DNA of 64,000 bases from Pirellulales bacterium (GTDB lineage: Bacteria > Planctomycetota > Planctomycetia > Pirellulales > JAEUIK01). The number at the start of each line of letters is the position of its first letter. The stretch's first letter is position 1. Positions 51,051 through 61,715 of the stretch are shown piece after piece. The translations under genes and the position numbers were made by a program. The notes below the pieces were generated by a model. The model saw only the letters and a list, made by a program, of their open reading frames with translations, did not search any database and was not told the origin of the DNA. The stretch is taken from the NCBI GenBank assembly GCA_019694435.1, contig JAIBBZ010000003.1, positions 248,001 to 312,000 on the forward strand, given 5' to 3'.

Positions 51051-51734
51051 TCAGCGGCGAGCGTTTGCAGGGGTCGTCGATGGCGGCTGCCGCGCGACGC
51101 GGTCGCCCTCGACGGTTGGCCGCTCGCGGCGCAAGATCTCGATCGCACGAATCAGCTCGCCGTATTTTTCCGGCGAAAGTTCGCCCCAGGTGCGATAGCG
51201 CAGCTGCCCCTGCTTGTCGATCACCGCCACATTCGGCACGTCAGCCACAAGCTTGAATTGCCGGCGGATGTCGTCCCGCAGATCGAGCCAGATCACGCCC
51301 TCGGGCGCCACCTTGCGAAAGCGATAGCGCACCATCGCGTGAAGCGTCTTGGGCACGTCGCCGATCACGCCGATGGCGACGATCCTGGCGTCGGGCAACT
51401 TGCGATCGGCGGGCCAGCGCGGAATGGCCCGCGGCGGTGCTTGCGCGGCCACGTCCGGCGGCTGGCCTGCGGCAGCGGGATGAAACTCGACGTGGAGCTT
51501 GGCGCCCAACTCGCGGCTCGCTTCGGCGCCGCCGCGATCGGCAAACACCAGCACAACCACGTCGCCGCGCAGCTTCGACAGATCGTGTTCTGCGCCAAAC
51601 TGGTCCTGCATGACCAGTTGTGGATTGCGCTCTTCGTCAGCCACGAGGGGTACGGCGCTGGCCAACTCGGGGAAGGCCATGCTTCCCAGTCCCAGCAAGA
51701 AAGTCCGCACCCAGGCCGTGGCTCGACGCGACAT
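51051..51734 (-). CDS. Secreted thioredoxin-fold protein lacking CxxC
   Basis: A 227-residue protein with a signal peptide (M-S-R-R-A-T-A-W-V-R-T-F-L-L-G-L-G...A-S-A). The body follows the redoxin layout: L-S-K-L-R-G-D-V-V-V-L-V-F-A-D-R-G-G-A-E instead of the expected F-W-A-x-W-C-x-x-C, and V-P-N-V-A-V-I-D-K-Q-G-Q-L-R-Y for the cis-Pro strand. No cysteine occurs in the protein, so it cannot be a thiol oxidoreductase. It may be a periplasmic binding or folding factor. Confidence 0.7.
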   Translation of the reverse strand: MSRRATAWVRTFLLGLGSMAFPELASAVPLVADEERNPQLVMQDQFGAEHDLSKLRGDVVVLVFADRGGAEASRELGAKLHVEFHPAAAGQPPDVAAQAPPRAIPRWPADRKLPDARIVAIGVIGDVPKTLHAMVRYRFRKVAPEGVIWLDLRDDIRRQFKLVADVPNVAVIDKQGQLRYRTWGELSPEKYGELIRAIEILRRERPTVEGDRVARQPPSTTPANARR

Positions 51735-51943
51735 GACCTCACCTCATGTGGGGCTGCAGTACGCGTTATTTCCGAGCGCTACCCGGCGGGCATCCGAACA
51801 AGCCGCCTGAGCGCGCACCGAGCGCCACATTGCGCGTAAATACCCGGCGAACGCCCGATCGGGCAAGATCAACGTGCGCGGGACCTGCGGCCCCATGCTG
51901 GCACTCTGCGGGAAACGGCGGGCGAGGGGATGCCCGCCCCCCC

Positions 51944-53218
51944 TTACTCGTCGGCGTCGCGGACGAGGGGTTCCATCACCTTCGTGTTCCGTTCGACCGC
52001 CAGCACCACGGTCCGCTGTTCCGCACCGTCGATGCTACTGGCCACGGCCGGAATCACCTGTCGACAATTCGGCAGGCTGTAGCGCACCGTAAAGGTTCCG
52101 TCGGGACGCAGCTTCACGGGGTCGCCCTGCAAGGTGACGTGGGCCCCCGGCTCCGTTGCGCCGAACACGATCAGCTCGGCATCGAGCTCGAAATTGAATT
52201 TGCGCTCGCGGCCCAGGGCGCCGTCGGCGCCGGTGCCAAAGCGCGTCATCATCGGCGAGCCCATCGGGCGGCGGAGCCGCTCCTCGAACAACTCCTGCAG
52301 CTCGGTGCTGCAGCCACCCGCCGGGTTGGCGCTCATCGCGTAGATCTTCTCGGCGTTCTGCGCGACATCGGTCCAGTTCTCGTCAATCGCATCGCTGGCG
52401 CCGGCGCGCGGCGTGCTCACCATATTGCTCCGGGCCAGGCAGTAGAACCGCCCGCCCGCCGCGAGGTAGCCGATTTCCAGGCGGAAGTTTTTCGGCGGAT
52501 CGTGGACGTCGACATACCAGTTGTTCACGCCGCCGTGAATTTCGATGTTGCGTACGACCGTCTCGCTCGAACTGGTTGTGCTGGTCCCGTGCACCCGCAG
52601 CAGTCGCAAGACCGGGCGGCACGTGTGCCATTCGCCGGCCATCGCCGCCTGGGCCCGCTCGACCGATTGCCGAGTCAGTTCCCAGTAGGCGTGCAGCCAG
52701 TAGGGATCGCGCACCATGACCACCAGGCGATCGCGCGTATAACCGCCAGGACGATTAGGCGGCGTATTGTGAGCCAGGTTCTTGCCGCGCTCTTGCGCGT
52801 TCTTGAATCGATTGATGCGCTGCAGGACGCGCGGGTCGGGAGGCGGCGCCACTTTCACCGGTTTGACCGGCCTGGGCTTAGCCACCTCGGCCTTGGCCAC
52901 GACCGCCGGCTTCGCCACCTGCGACTTGCCCGCCGCGGAGCTCTTGGCCTGTTCCATCGCCTTGCCGTTCTTGGCCGCGATCACCGGCTTGCCAGACAGC
53001 TTCTTGGTCGTAACGACCTTTGCCCCGTGCGCTTTGGCGGGTGTCGATTTGGTTGCAGCGCGGCTCGTGGGTGCACGGCGTGCAGAGCTGCGTGCCATTT
53101 GCAGCAGCGCCTTGACAAGTTGGTCCTTGGTCATCCCGTGCCAGCCGCTGACGCCTTTGCGCTTGGCGAGCTGAGCGAGGTCCCGGGCGTTCTGGGCTTT
53201 GAGCTTCTCGGCGGTCAT
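51944..53218 (-). CDS. DUF4912 protein with an N-terminal Rho-N/SAP-like domain
   Basis: A 424-residue protein from the ATG at 53218 (M-T-A-E-K-L-K). Residues 1-40 (A-Q-N-A-R-D-L-A-Q-L-A-K-R-K-G-V-S-G-W-H-G-M-T-K-D-Q-L) match the Rho N-terminal helical fold that binds nucleic acid. A Lys/Ala/Pro-rich linker of about 90 residues follows. The second half is DUF4912: R-D-P-Y-W-L-H-A-Y-W-E-L, N-N-W-Y-V-D-V and a C-terminal E-L-I-V-F-G-A-T-E-P-G-A-H-V-T-L segment. The combination suggests a nucleic-acid-associated protein of unknown function. Confidence 0.82.
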   Translation of the reverse strand: MTAEKLKAQNARDLAQLAKRKGVSGWHGMTKDQLVKALLQMARSSARRAPTSRAATKSTPAKAHGAKVVTTKKLSGKPVIAAKNGKAMEQAKSSAAGKSQVAKPAVVAKAEVAKPRPVKPVKVAPPPDPRVLQRINRFKNAQERGKNLAHNTPPNRPGGYTRDRLVVMVRDPYWLHAYWELTRQSVERAQAAMAGEWHTCRPVLRLLRVHGTSTTSSSETVVRNIEIHGGVNNWYVDVHDPPKNFRLEIGYLAAGGRFYCLARSNMVSTPRAGASDAIDENWTDVAQNAEKIYAMSANPAGGCSTELQELFEERLRRPMGSPMMTRFGTGADGALGRERKFNFELDAELIVFGATEPGAHVTLQGDPVKLRPDGTFTVRYSLPNCRQVIPAVASSIDGAEQRTVVLAVERNTKVMEPLVRDADE

Positions 53219-53614
53219 CAAGGGACTAGCTCTCCCGGTGCTGCAGACGGCATGGCCAGGCATTTACTTACCGGCCACCCGACGAAATCCAGAGTGCCGT
53301 CCCTGACGACAAAAATCCCTCCGCCCCTGGCCAGTCCAGGCCGAGCCCGTCAGCGATTGATGCGGAAGAGCCGGTTCCAAGTCGCCGGGAAACCGCGTCG
53401 CCGGGAAACCGACACTAAACCAAGGCAGGCAATTCGCTTAACGCAGGCGGAAGCAGCCGCGCTCCGGCCTCCCAGCCGGGGCCATCGACTTACCGGACCC
53501 CCAATCAGAAACTCGCTTTTCTGCTCGTCAGCATGCCCCCGCTCGTGCGGCGTCTTGCGACCGCAAAAATGAAGGGCCATGCTGAGCAACCCGGCCTCTT
53601 GAGTCTAACCATAA

Positions 53615-53632
53615 CGTTGCATTTACGCAACG
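53615..53632. promoter_or_regulatory. Palindrome, candidate operator
   Basis: CGTTGC-atttac-GCAACG is a perfect 6+6 inverted repeat with a 6-base spacer, in a low-G+C stretch of a long non-coding region. It has the size of a dimeric repressor site. Confidence 0.4.
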
Positions 53633-53952
53633 ACCCCACCGGTTGCAAACAGGCTCTAGCGGTTCTAGCGAACTTGCCGCATCTCTATATTTAGTAAAGG
53701 TTAACAGAACAATTGCTACAATCGACAAGGTCCGACTTGTGTTGATCTTGGCCGTGGGAGAGCGCGCCGAATTGGCCCGATCCGAACACCCATTTCGGCT
53801 GGCCACCTAAGCGGCACCCGTCACCTGCGCCTGCCACCTTCTACGACACGCGTGGGGGCTGACCTAAGGGGTTCCGCGGATCGTGTTTGCACCTCGTCAA
53901 GGGCCGGTTGCAGACATTGTGAAAAAAAACACGAATTCTTTGTCGCAGTTCA

Positions 53953-53982
53953 TTGACACTTCCTGGCGGCCTCCATTACAGT
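53953..53982 (+). promoter_or_regulatory. Candidate sigma-70 promoter of the ATP synthase operon
   Basis: TTGACA at 53953-53958 is followed after 18 bases by TACAGT at 53977-53982. It is about 210 bases before the first gene of the operon, in the right orientation. Confidence 0.4.
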
Positions 53983-54189
53983 TTTGGCTTCCTGCTTGCA
54001 GTCGCAGTGTCGTACGTCGTAACCTGCTTGCTCTGCTGCGTTTGCAGCGGTCGCTCCGCGGGGGGATAGCGCCCGCTCGACGCCCGGCCATCTGGCCCTG
54101 CTTCGCTGGCTGGGAGACTCGTCAGGGAAAACCCTTTCCCGTGGGCGCCGGTTTCCCGAGAGCGGCAGTGCCATGGATCAGGCAGCACC

Positions 54190-54495
54190 ATGGATCAGAC
54201 TCCTGACGACGAGTCGGCTGTAGCCAGGGGAATTGCTTGGTATTCCGTCGCCCTGACCATTTCCTCAGAAATGGTCGTGCCCGGGGTGATTGGGATTGGG
54301 CTCGATCGCTATTTCGGCACCCAAAACTGGTGTGCCTTAGTCGGGTTTCTATTGGGGATCGTGGTGTCGATGTGGCATCTGCTTCGGCTCTCAATCGAGG
54401 GCACGAAAGGCATGCCGGGACGGCACGACGACGACCTGCCAACCAAGAGACCGACGAAACCGCCGCCTCAGGGCGGAGAAACTTTCGACCGCTGA
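54190..54495 (+). CDS. AtpZ-like small membrane protein of the ATP synthase operon
   Basis: A 101-residue protein with two membrane segments (about 28-45 and 52-68), matching the AtpZ/ATPase_gene1 family. V-V-P-G-V-I-G-I-G-L-D-R-Y-F-G-T and F-L-L-G-I-V-V-S-M-W-H-L-L are family hallmarks. Members help Fo assembly or magnesium/calcium handling. The C-terminal 30 residues are polar. An out-of-frame ATG 17 bases upstream within a short repeat could initiate a 16-codon reading frame overlapping this start. First gene of the operon. Confidence 0.82.
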   Translation: MDQTPDDESAVARGIAWYSVALTISSEMVVPGVIGIGLDRYFGTQNWCALVGFLLGIVVSMWHLLRLSIEGTKGMPGRHDDDLPTKRPTKPPPQGGETFDR

Positions 54496-54531
54496 AGCTG
54501 CTGCCCGACCGCCAAGGGCGCCAACGAAGAA

Positions 54532-55002
54532 TTGACCGCGTCCGTGGAATTCTCCTCAACAGCCCGCCGCCCACTTTCGACCCTCGGGTCGCACGGCCGG
54601 CACGCGCTGACGTCGCTGTTGAGGCTCGTCGCGGTACTCAGTCTGGTCAGCCTGTTGCTCGTGGCCTTGGCCGCCGCGCTGGGTTATCGCTTGCCGCTGG
54701 TCGAAATCACCATCGCCAATGCCCTGTGCCTGGTGGGTGGCGTGAGCGCGGCCGTGCTCGCCTACCCTCGACCCGGCCAGGTCGATGTGGGCAAGGTGCA
54801 TCTGGCCATCGCGCTGCGGACGGGTGTGCCGCTGTTCGGCCTGCTGGCCGTGCAATTCATCCACCCGGCGCTGATCGATGCGGGCCTCCCCATCTATCTG
54901 CTGCCGCTGTACGGTGCCACGCTCGTGGTCGAGACCATGGCCATGCTCGGCGTGCTGAAGCGGCAACAAGCGGAGTTTAGCGCCGGGTCCACGCGAGCCT
55001 AA
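54532..55002 (+). CDS. AtpI-like membrane protein of the ATP synthase operon
   Basis: A protein of up to 156 residues with four hydrophobic segments, the layout of the AtpI (ATP synthase I) family, between the AtpZ-like gene and atpB. The start is uncertain: the TTG at 54532 or the in-frame GTG at 54544; neither has a strong ribosome-binding site. Sequence similarity to known AtpI is weak by eye, so the call rests on position, size and topology. Probably assists c-ring assembly. Confidence 0.6.
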   Translation: MTASVEFSSTARRPLSTLGSHGRHALTSLLRLVAVLSLVSLLLVALAAALGYRLPLVEITIANALCLVGGVSAAVLAYPRPGQVDVGKVHLAIALRTGVPLFGLLAVQFIHPALIDAGLPIYLLPLYGATLVVETMAMLGVLKRQQAEFSAGSTRA

Positions 55003-55036
55003 TGGGAGCGTCCGTCCGCACGGAGTTCGATCGTCG

Positions 55037-55846
55037 ATGAGCGATACTGATCATCTGCTGGATCACGTCCAGGACTCGACCCACTTCGAGTTCCCGGGGT
55101 GGACCTGCCAAATTCCGCAACCCTTCGAGGCGCAGGGATTCACGATCACCAAGTTCATGGTGCTCGAGGTCGTAGCGGCGGTGTTCGTGGCCGTGGCCTT
55201 TATCTGGCTGGGCCAACGCATCGGCAAGGGCGATCAGCCGCGCGGGCGACTGGTCAACCTGCTCGAGGCGATCCTGCTGTTCGTGCGCGACGAGGTGATC
55301 CGACCGTCGATGGGCAAGCACGACGCCGACAAGTTCACGCCACTGCTGTGGACCGTGTTCTTTTTCATCCTGTTCTGCAATTTGCTCGGCATGTTGCCGT
55401 GGATGGGAACGCCGACTAGCGACATCAACGTGACCGGCGTCATGGCGCTGATCACGTTTGCCACGGTGCTGCTGACGGGCGTGATCAAGATGGGCCCGGT
55501 CGGCTTCGTCAAGGCGCAGGTGCCCCACATGGATCTGCCCGGGGGCCTGGGGCTCGTGCTGAAGCCGATGCTCCTGGTGATCGAGCTGTTCGGCTTGCTG
55601 GTCAAGCACTGCGTGTTGGCGATTCGGTTGTTTGCCAACATGTTTGCCGGCCACCTGATGCTGGCCGTAATCCTGGGCTTCATCGTGCAAACCGCCGGCA
55701 CCTGGTCGGCGTTGCCCGTTTGGCCGGCGAGCCTGCTGGGGGCGACGGCCATGAGCCTGTTGGAATTGTTCGTGGCCTTTTTGCAGGCCTATATCTTCAC
55801 GTTTTTGTCCGCAATGTTTATCGGCATGGCTTCGCACGCCCACTGA
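55037..55846 (+). CDS. atpB: ATP synthase Fo subunit a
   Basis: A 269-residue polytopic membrane protein forming the two half-channels for protons. The essential arginine is in the segment C-V-L-A-I-R-L-F-A-N-M-F-A-G-H. Other family features include F-F-I-L-F-C-N-L-L-G-M-L-P. The N-terminus (S-D-T-D-H-L-L-D-H-V-Q-D-S-T-H-F-E) is acidic and outward facing. It is followed by atpE after 70 bases, in the classical order. Confidence 0.96.
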   Translation: MSDTDHLLDHVQDSTHFEFPGWTCQIPQPFEAQGFTITKFMVLEVVAAVFVAVAFIWLGQRIGKGDQPRGRLVNLLEAILLFVRDEVIRPSMGKHDADKFTPLLWTVFFFILFCNLLGMLPWMGTPTSDINVTGVMALITFATVLLTGVIKMGPVGFVKAQVPHMDLPGGLGLVLKPMLLVIELFGLLVKHCVLAIRLFANMFAGHLMLAVILGFIVQTAGTWSALPVWPASLLGATAMSLLELFVAFLQAYIFTFLSAMFIGMASHAH

Positions 55847-55900
55847 GGCGGCCGCGCCGAGTCCGTTGTTTTCGCACAGGACCGCTCAACTCGCTCTAGT

Positions 55901-55907
55901 GAAGGAG
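55901..55907 (+). promoter_or_regulatory. Ribosome-binding site deciding the atpE start
   Basis: GAAGGAG ends directly against an ATG at 55908, which is too close for initiation, but lies 9 bases before an in-frame GTG at 55917. The GTG is therefore the better start. Confidence 0.65.
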
Positions 55908-55916
55908 ATGCAACCC

Positions 55917-56258
55917 GTGTTTCGAGTTCTGAAGACGCTTGCGATCGTATTGGCCGTGTTGTTCACCGTGGCGCCGGCGCTGGCTCAGGAAACCCCCGCG
56001 CCTGCTCCGGCCGAGGCGGCTGCCTCTTCGGCGCCGAATGCCGTGTTGCCCGTCAAGGCCGCGGCCGGCTTGAGCATCGGCCTGGTGATGATTGGCCTGG
56101 GCCTGGGGATCGGTCGCATCGGCGGTTCGGCCGTCGAGGCCGCCGCCCGCCAGCCGGAAGCCTGGGGCAACATCCAGACGGGCATGATCATCGCGGCCGC
56201 GCTGATCGAAGGGGCCGGCTTGTTCGGCCTGATCATCTGCGGCTTCTTGCTCAACTAG
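55917..56258 (+). CDS. atpE: ATP synthase Fo subunit c with an N-terminal leader
   Basis: A 113-residue c subunit (116 if started at the ATG at 55908). The first 24 residues (V-L-K-T-L-A-I-V-L-A-V-L-F-T-V-A-P-A-L-A-Q) form a cleavable-looking signal. An Ala/Pro/Glu linker precedes the two-helix hairpin. The ion-binding residue is Glu in A-L-I-E-G-A-G-L-F. The loop is R-Q-P-E-A. The sodium-binding Gln on helix 1 and the Ser/Thr after the Glu are missing, which points to proton coupling. Subunits with such leaders are known from several phyla. Confidence 0.93.
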   Translation: MFRVLKTLAIVLAVLFTVAPALAQETPAPAPAEAAASSAPNAVLPVKAAAGLSIGLVMIGLGLGIGRIGGSAVEAAARQPEAWGNIQTGMIIAAALIEGAGLFGLIICGFLLN

Positions 56259-56343
56259 TTCGTTGGTCCCGGTTCGACTCTGCCGGAGGCGCGGCCTGCC
56301 GCCGCGCTAACGCCGAGTCCTCCCACTGCAAAGCGATTTGGAC

Positions 56344-57009
56344 ATGCTGAACAAACTGCTGCTCGGGCCGGCGCTGATCTTTGCGCTGGCACTGGCGAAT
56401 GTTCCGGCAACTGCGGCCGATGCGGCGCACGACACGGCTGGGCATCCTGCTACGGACGCTGGGCATGCCGCAGAAGCCGGCCACGGCGCAGACGCGCATG
56501 GCGACGATGGGGGCGTGCTGTCGCCCAACACGCAGCTCGCCATTTGGACGGCGGTCGTCTTCGCCATGCTGCTGGCTACGCTGAAGAAATTCGCCTGGGG
56601 ACCGATCTCCGCCGGACTCGACCGCCGCGAGGAACGGATCACCTCGGCGATCGCCACCGCGGAGCAGGCCAACCAGGATGCCCAGAAGCTGCTGGGCCAG
56701 TACGAGGCCAAGCTGGCCACGGCCGCCGACGAGGTCCGCAAGATGATCGAAGAAGCCCGCCGCGACGCGGAGCACACGCAGAAGGACATCCTGGCCAAGG
56801 CCAACGTCGAGGCGCAGCACCTGCGCGACCGCGCTGTGCGGGATATCGAGACCGCGACGGCACAGGCGCTCAAGGAGCTGGCCGAGCGGAGTGCCAATGT
56901 GGCCGTCGAGCTGGCCGGCAAGATCGTCCGCAGCCAACTCGGGCCGGCCGACCATGCCCGACTGATCGACGAGGCGGTTGCCAAGTTCGGCAGCCCCTCG
57001 AAAAACTGA
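56344..57009 (+). CDS. atpF: ATP synthase Fo subunit b
   Basis: A 221-residue peripheral stalk subunit. An N-terminal signal-like sequence (L-L-L-G-P-A-L-I-F-A-L-A-L-A) and a His/Ala/Asp-rich stretch precede the membrane helix (T-Q-L-A-I-W-T-A-V-V-F-A-M-L-L), followed by a long helix with the typical pattern A-E-Q-A-N-Q-D-A-Q-K-L-L-G-Q-Y-E-A-K-L. The extra leader makes it about 60 residues longer than E. coli AtpF. I set the start at the ATG at 56344; a TTG two codons upstream is also in frame. No b' gene is present. Confidence 0.93.
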   Translation: MLNKLLLGPALIFALALANVPATAADAAHDTAGHPATDAGHAAEAGHGADAHGDDGGVLSPNTQLAIWTAVVFAMLLATLKKFAWGPISAGLDRREERITSAIATAEQANQDAQKLLGQYEAKLATAADEVRKMIEEARRDAEHTQKDILAKANVEAQHLRDRAVRDIETATAQALKELAERSANVAVELAGKIVRSQLGPADHARLIDEAVAKFGSPSKN

Positions 57010-57073
57010 CCGCCGGTTACCGGATCGTATAAGCCCTGTCCGAACGTCATCCAGCCACGGCGACGACCGTCCC

Positions 57074-57709
57074 ATGAGCAACGCCGCAAACCACGCCGCC
57101 AACGAGATCGACCCGCGCAGCAAGCAGGTAGGGTTGGTCTACGCGCGCGGCCTGCTGAACGCGGCCCAAGCCGCCGGGCAGCTCGACGCGATCGTCGTGG
57201 AGTTTGCATCGTTCGTGCAGGAAGTGCTCGACCGGCAACCGCGCTTCGAGCATTTGCTGGGCTCGGCGCTGGTCAGCCCCGAAAACAAGGTGGCCGTGCT
57301 CGATCGGGTATTGACCGGTCGTGCTTCGGACATCTTCGGCAAATTCTTGAAGGTCGTGGCCCGTCACGGCCGGCTGAGCGAGTTGCGGGCCATGCTCGTG
57401 GCCGCCCGCGAAGTCCGCAACGAAATGCGCGGCGTGGTTCCCGTCGAGGTGCGGACCGCGGCACCGCTGGCCGATGGGTTGTTGGCCCGTGCGGCCGCCG
57501 CGATGTCGAACCTTGTCAAAGGCCAGGCAGAAATTCACCACCAGGTTGACCCTGAGCTGATCGGCGGGCTCGTGGTGCGGGTCGGCGACACCGTCTACGA
57601 CGGTTCGCTGGCCGCGCAGCTCGAACGTGTTCGCCGACAGATGATCAACAGGAGCGTCCATGAGATTCAGAGCCGACGAGATCGCTTCCGTCATCCAGAA
57701 GGAAATTGA
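57074..57709 (+). CDS. atpH: ATP synthase F1 subunit delta
   Basis: A 211-residue delta subunit connecting F1 to the b dimer. It has the helical N-terminal domain ([10 protein letters not shown]) and the C-terminal [16 protein letters not shown] motif that closes the family. The gene overlaps the next one by 50 bases in another frame, so the C-terminus [10 protein letters not shown] is encoded over the atpA start. Confidence 0.94.
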   Translation: MSNAANHAANEIDPRSKQVGLVYARGLLNAAQAAGQLDAIVVEFASFVQEVLDRQPRFEHLLGSALVSPENKVAVLDRVLTGRASDIFGKFLKVVARHGRLSELRAMLVAAREVRNEMRGVVPVEVRTAAPLADGLLARAAAAMSNLVKGQAEIHHQVDPELIGGLVVRVGDTVYDGSLAAQLERVRRQMINRSVHEIQSRRDRFRHPEGN

Positions 57710-59195
57710 GCAGTTCGACGCGCAGATCGACGTCCGCGACGTCGGCCGTGTGCTCGAAGCTGGCGACGGCATTGCCCGCGTGTACGGCCTGTCCGGCGTG
57801 ATGTCGGGCGAAATGGTCGACTTCACTGAAAGCGGCGTGCAGGGCCTGGCCTTCAACCTCGAAGAGAACTCGGTGGGGATCATCATCCTCGGCGACTTCC
57901 TCAAGGTGCGCGAGGGCGAAGAAGTCCGCAGCACCGGCCGACTGCTGAGCGTGCCGGTGGGCGAGGCCATGATCGGCCGCGTGGTCGACGGGCTGGGGAA
58001 CCCGCTCGACGGCCGTGGCCCGATCGTCACCAGCGAACGCCGTCCGGTCGAATCGATGGCGCCGGGCGTGGCCGGCCGTCAGCCGGTGCGTGAACCGCTG
58101 CAAACCGGCATCAAGGCCATCGACGCCATGACGCCGATCGGCCGCGGGCAGCGCGAATTGATCATCGGCGACCGCAAGACCGGCAAGACCGCGATCGGCA
58201 TCGACGCGATCATCAACCAGAAGCACTCCGGCGTGAAGTGCTTCTACGTGGCCGTCGGCCAGAAGGAAAGCACCGTCGCCGGCATCATCGAGGCCCTCCG
58301 CCAGCACGGCGCGATGGACTACACCACCGTGATCGTCGCCGGCGCCAGCGACCCGGCCCCGATGCAGTACATCGCCCCCTACTCGGGCACGGCGATGGCC
58401 GAGTTCTTCACCTACCGCGGCGAGCATGCCCTGATCGTCTATGACGACTTGTCGAAGCAGGCCGCGGCCTATCGCGAATTGTCGCTGCTGATGCGGCGGC
58501 CCCCGGGTCGCGAAGCCTTCCCGGGCGACGTGTTCTACTGCCACAGCCGGCTGCTCGAGCGTTCGGCCAAATTGAGCCAAGAGCTGGGCGGTGGCTCGCT
58601 GACCTCGCTGCCGATCGTGGAAACGCTCGAAGGCGAAGTGTCGGCCTACATTCCCACGAACGTGATCTCGATCACCGACGGCCAAATCTACCTGCAGCCC
58701 GACTTGTTCTTCCGCGGCCAGCGGCCGGCGATGAACGTCGGGATCTCGGTGTCGCGCGTCGGTGGTGCGGCTCAGATTCCGGCGATGAAAAAGGTGGCTG
58801 GCGGTTTGCGGCTCGACCTGGCCGCGTTCCGCGAACTTGAAGCGTTCGCCCAGCTCGGTACCGAGCTCGACGCCGCCACGCAGTCGCGGCTCGATCGCGG
58901 TTACCGCATGGTCGAACTGCTCAAGCAGGGCCAGTACCAGCCGATGGACGTGATCGACGAGGTGATGAGCATCTACGCCGGCACCCGCGGTTACCTCGAC
59001 AAGGTGCCGATCAAACAGGTCCGCAACTGGGAGACCGAGTTCCTGGCGTTCATGCGGGAGCAGAAGCCCGAGGTGCGGCAGGTCATCGCCGACTCCCAGC
59101 AATTGTCCGACGATTCGGCGGCCAAGCTGGAGCAGGCGATCGCCGAGTTCAAGAAACAGTACGAAGCCCGCCAGGGCGCAGCGAAAAAGGCATAG
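57660..59195 (+). CDS. atpA: ATP synthase F1 subunit alpha
   Basis: A 511-residue non-catalytic nucleotide-binding subunit. The P-loop G-D-R-K-T-G-K-T, the D-D-L-S-K-Q segment and [17 protein letters not shown] identify it. A Shine-Dalgarno AGGAG lies 7 bases before the ATG, inside the overlapping end of atpH. It is followed by atpG after 4 bases, so translation is likely coupled throughout. Confidence 0.98.
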   Translation: MRFRADEIASVIQKEIEQFDAQIDVRDVGRVLEAGDGIARVYGLSGVMSGEMVDFTESGVQGLAFNLEENSVGIIILGDFLKVREGEEVRSTGRLLSVPVGEAMIGRVVDGLGNPLDGRGPIVTSERRPVESMAPGVAGRQPVREPLQTGIKAIDAMTPIGRGQRELIIGDRKTGKTAIGIDAIINQKHSGVKCFYVAVGQKESTVAGIIEALRQHGAMDYTTVIVAGASDPAPMQYIAPYSGTAMAEFFTYRGEHALIVYDDLSKQAAAYRELSLLMRRPPGREAFPGDVFYCHSRLLERSAKLSQELGGGSLTSLPIVETLEGEVSAYIPTNVISITDGQIYLQPDLFFRGQRPAMNVGISVSRVGGAAQIPAMKKVAGGLRLDLAAFRELEAFAQLGTELDAATQSRLDRGYRMVELLKQGQYQPMDVIDEVMSIYAGTRGYLDKVPIKQVRNWETEFLAFMREQKPEVRQVIADSQQLSDDSAAKLEQAIAEFKKQYEARQGAAKKA

Positions 59196-59199
59196 CCCG

Positions 59200-60084
59200 A
59201 TGGCCAAGGCCCGCGCGCTCGACAAACGCCGCAAGAGCATCAAGAACATCCGCAAGATCACGCGGACGATGGAATTGATCGCGACTGCGCGCTTCAAGAA
59301 GGCGATGGACCGCGCCCACGCGGCCACCGCCTACACGCGGCGGATGACGGCGCTCGTGGCCGACCTGGCGCGCAGCGGCCTGGACATCACCCACCCGCTG
59401 CTCGTGGCCCGCGCCGAAACGCGCCGCGCCGCGTTGCTGGTCATTACCAGCAACCGCGGCTTGTGCGCCGGCTACAACTCGAACGTCTTGCGGCTGGCCA
59501 ACGAGCGCTACGCGAGGCTCCGCGAACAAGGCATCGACACGGCCCTCGAGGTGTCGGGCAAGCGCGGGATCTCGGCCTTTAAGTTCCGCGGCATTCCGAC
59601 CGCGGTCAGCTACACGCAGTTCGAAGACAAGCCGACCTACGACGAAATCGAGGTGCTGGCCAAGCGCTACCTCGAGCAATACGTCACGGGCCAGCTCGAT
59701 CGGCTGGACGTGGTGTACACGCGATTTGAAAACGTGGCGAAGCAGGCGGCCGTGGTCGAGACACTGCTGCCCTTGGCCGCGCTCGACACCGGCGCGGCCG
59801 CCAAGGCCAGTTCCGGCACCGCGCGGCAGTACGAATTCCTGCCCTCGGCCGCGAGCATCCTCGAAGAGGTCGTGCCGACCAGCTTCAAGGTCAAGCTGTT
59901 CAAGTGCTTCCTCGACGCGGCCGTGAGCGAACAGATTGCCCGGATGGTGGCGATGAAATCGGCCACCGAGAACGCCGACAAGATGATCAAGTCGTTGTCG
60001 ATGACCTACAACCGTGCCCGGCAGTCGCAGATCACCAGCGATCTGCTCGACGTGCTCGGCGGCGTCGAGGCCCTCAAAGGATAA
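59200..60084 (+). CDS. atpG: ATP synthase F1 subunit gamma
   Basis: A 294-residue central-stalk subunit. N-terminal A-K-A-R-A-L-D-K-R-R-K-S-I-K-N-I-R-K-I-T-R-T-M and the C-terminal S-L-S-M-T-Y-N-R-A-R-Q-S-Q-I-T mark the coiled-coil that rotates in the F1 hexamer. N-R-G-L-C-A-G-Y-N in the middle is conserved. Confidence 0.97.
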   Translation: MAKARALDKRRKSIKNIRKITRTMELIATARFKKAMDRAHAATAYTRRMTALVADLARSGLDITHPLLVARAETRRAALLVITSNRGLCAGYNSNVLRLANERYARLREQGIDTALEVSGKRGISAFKFRGIPTAVSYTQFEDKPTYDEIEVLAKRYLEQYVTGQLDRLDVVYTRFENVAKQAAVVETLLPLAALDTGAAAKASSGTARQYEFLPSAASILEEVVPTSFKVKLFKCFLDAAVSEQIARMVAMKSATENADKMIKSLSMTYNRARQSQITSDLLDVLGGVEALKG

Positions 60085-60140
60085 CCCCCTCCACGAGCCA
60101 CGCTGCCGCGGCAGTCGAGCACGCCCTGCCCTTGCCGTAA

Positions 60141-61637
<1,497 letters not shown>

Positions 61638-61715
61638 CGCCCAGCACCCGATCGCCTCGCCCCCAACCGCTGCCCCGGAGTAGCCTGGCTGCGCCCCGCC
61701 AGCCGCGAACAGACC

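Larger units (their letters stand above)
53219..54189. other. Long non-coding region before the ATP synthase operon
   Basis: No gene is supported over about 0.97 kb. The region contains a palindrome at 53615-53632, a lower-G+C stretch (53600-53740), and a promoter-like element at 53953-53982. The distance and features suggest a long regulated leader for the ATP synthase operon. Confidence 0.55.

Noticed and set aside
57645-59327. Open frame of about 560 codons opposite atpA
   Set aside because: The atpA gene is certain; the antisense product has no motif.
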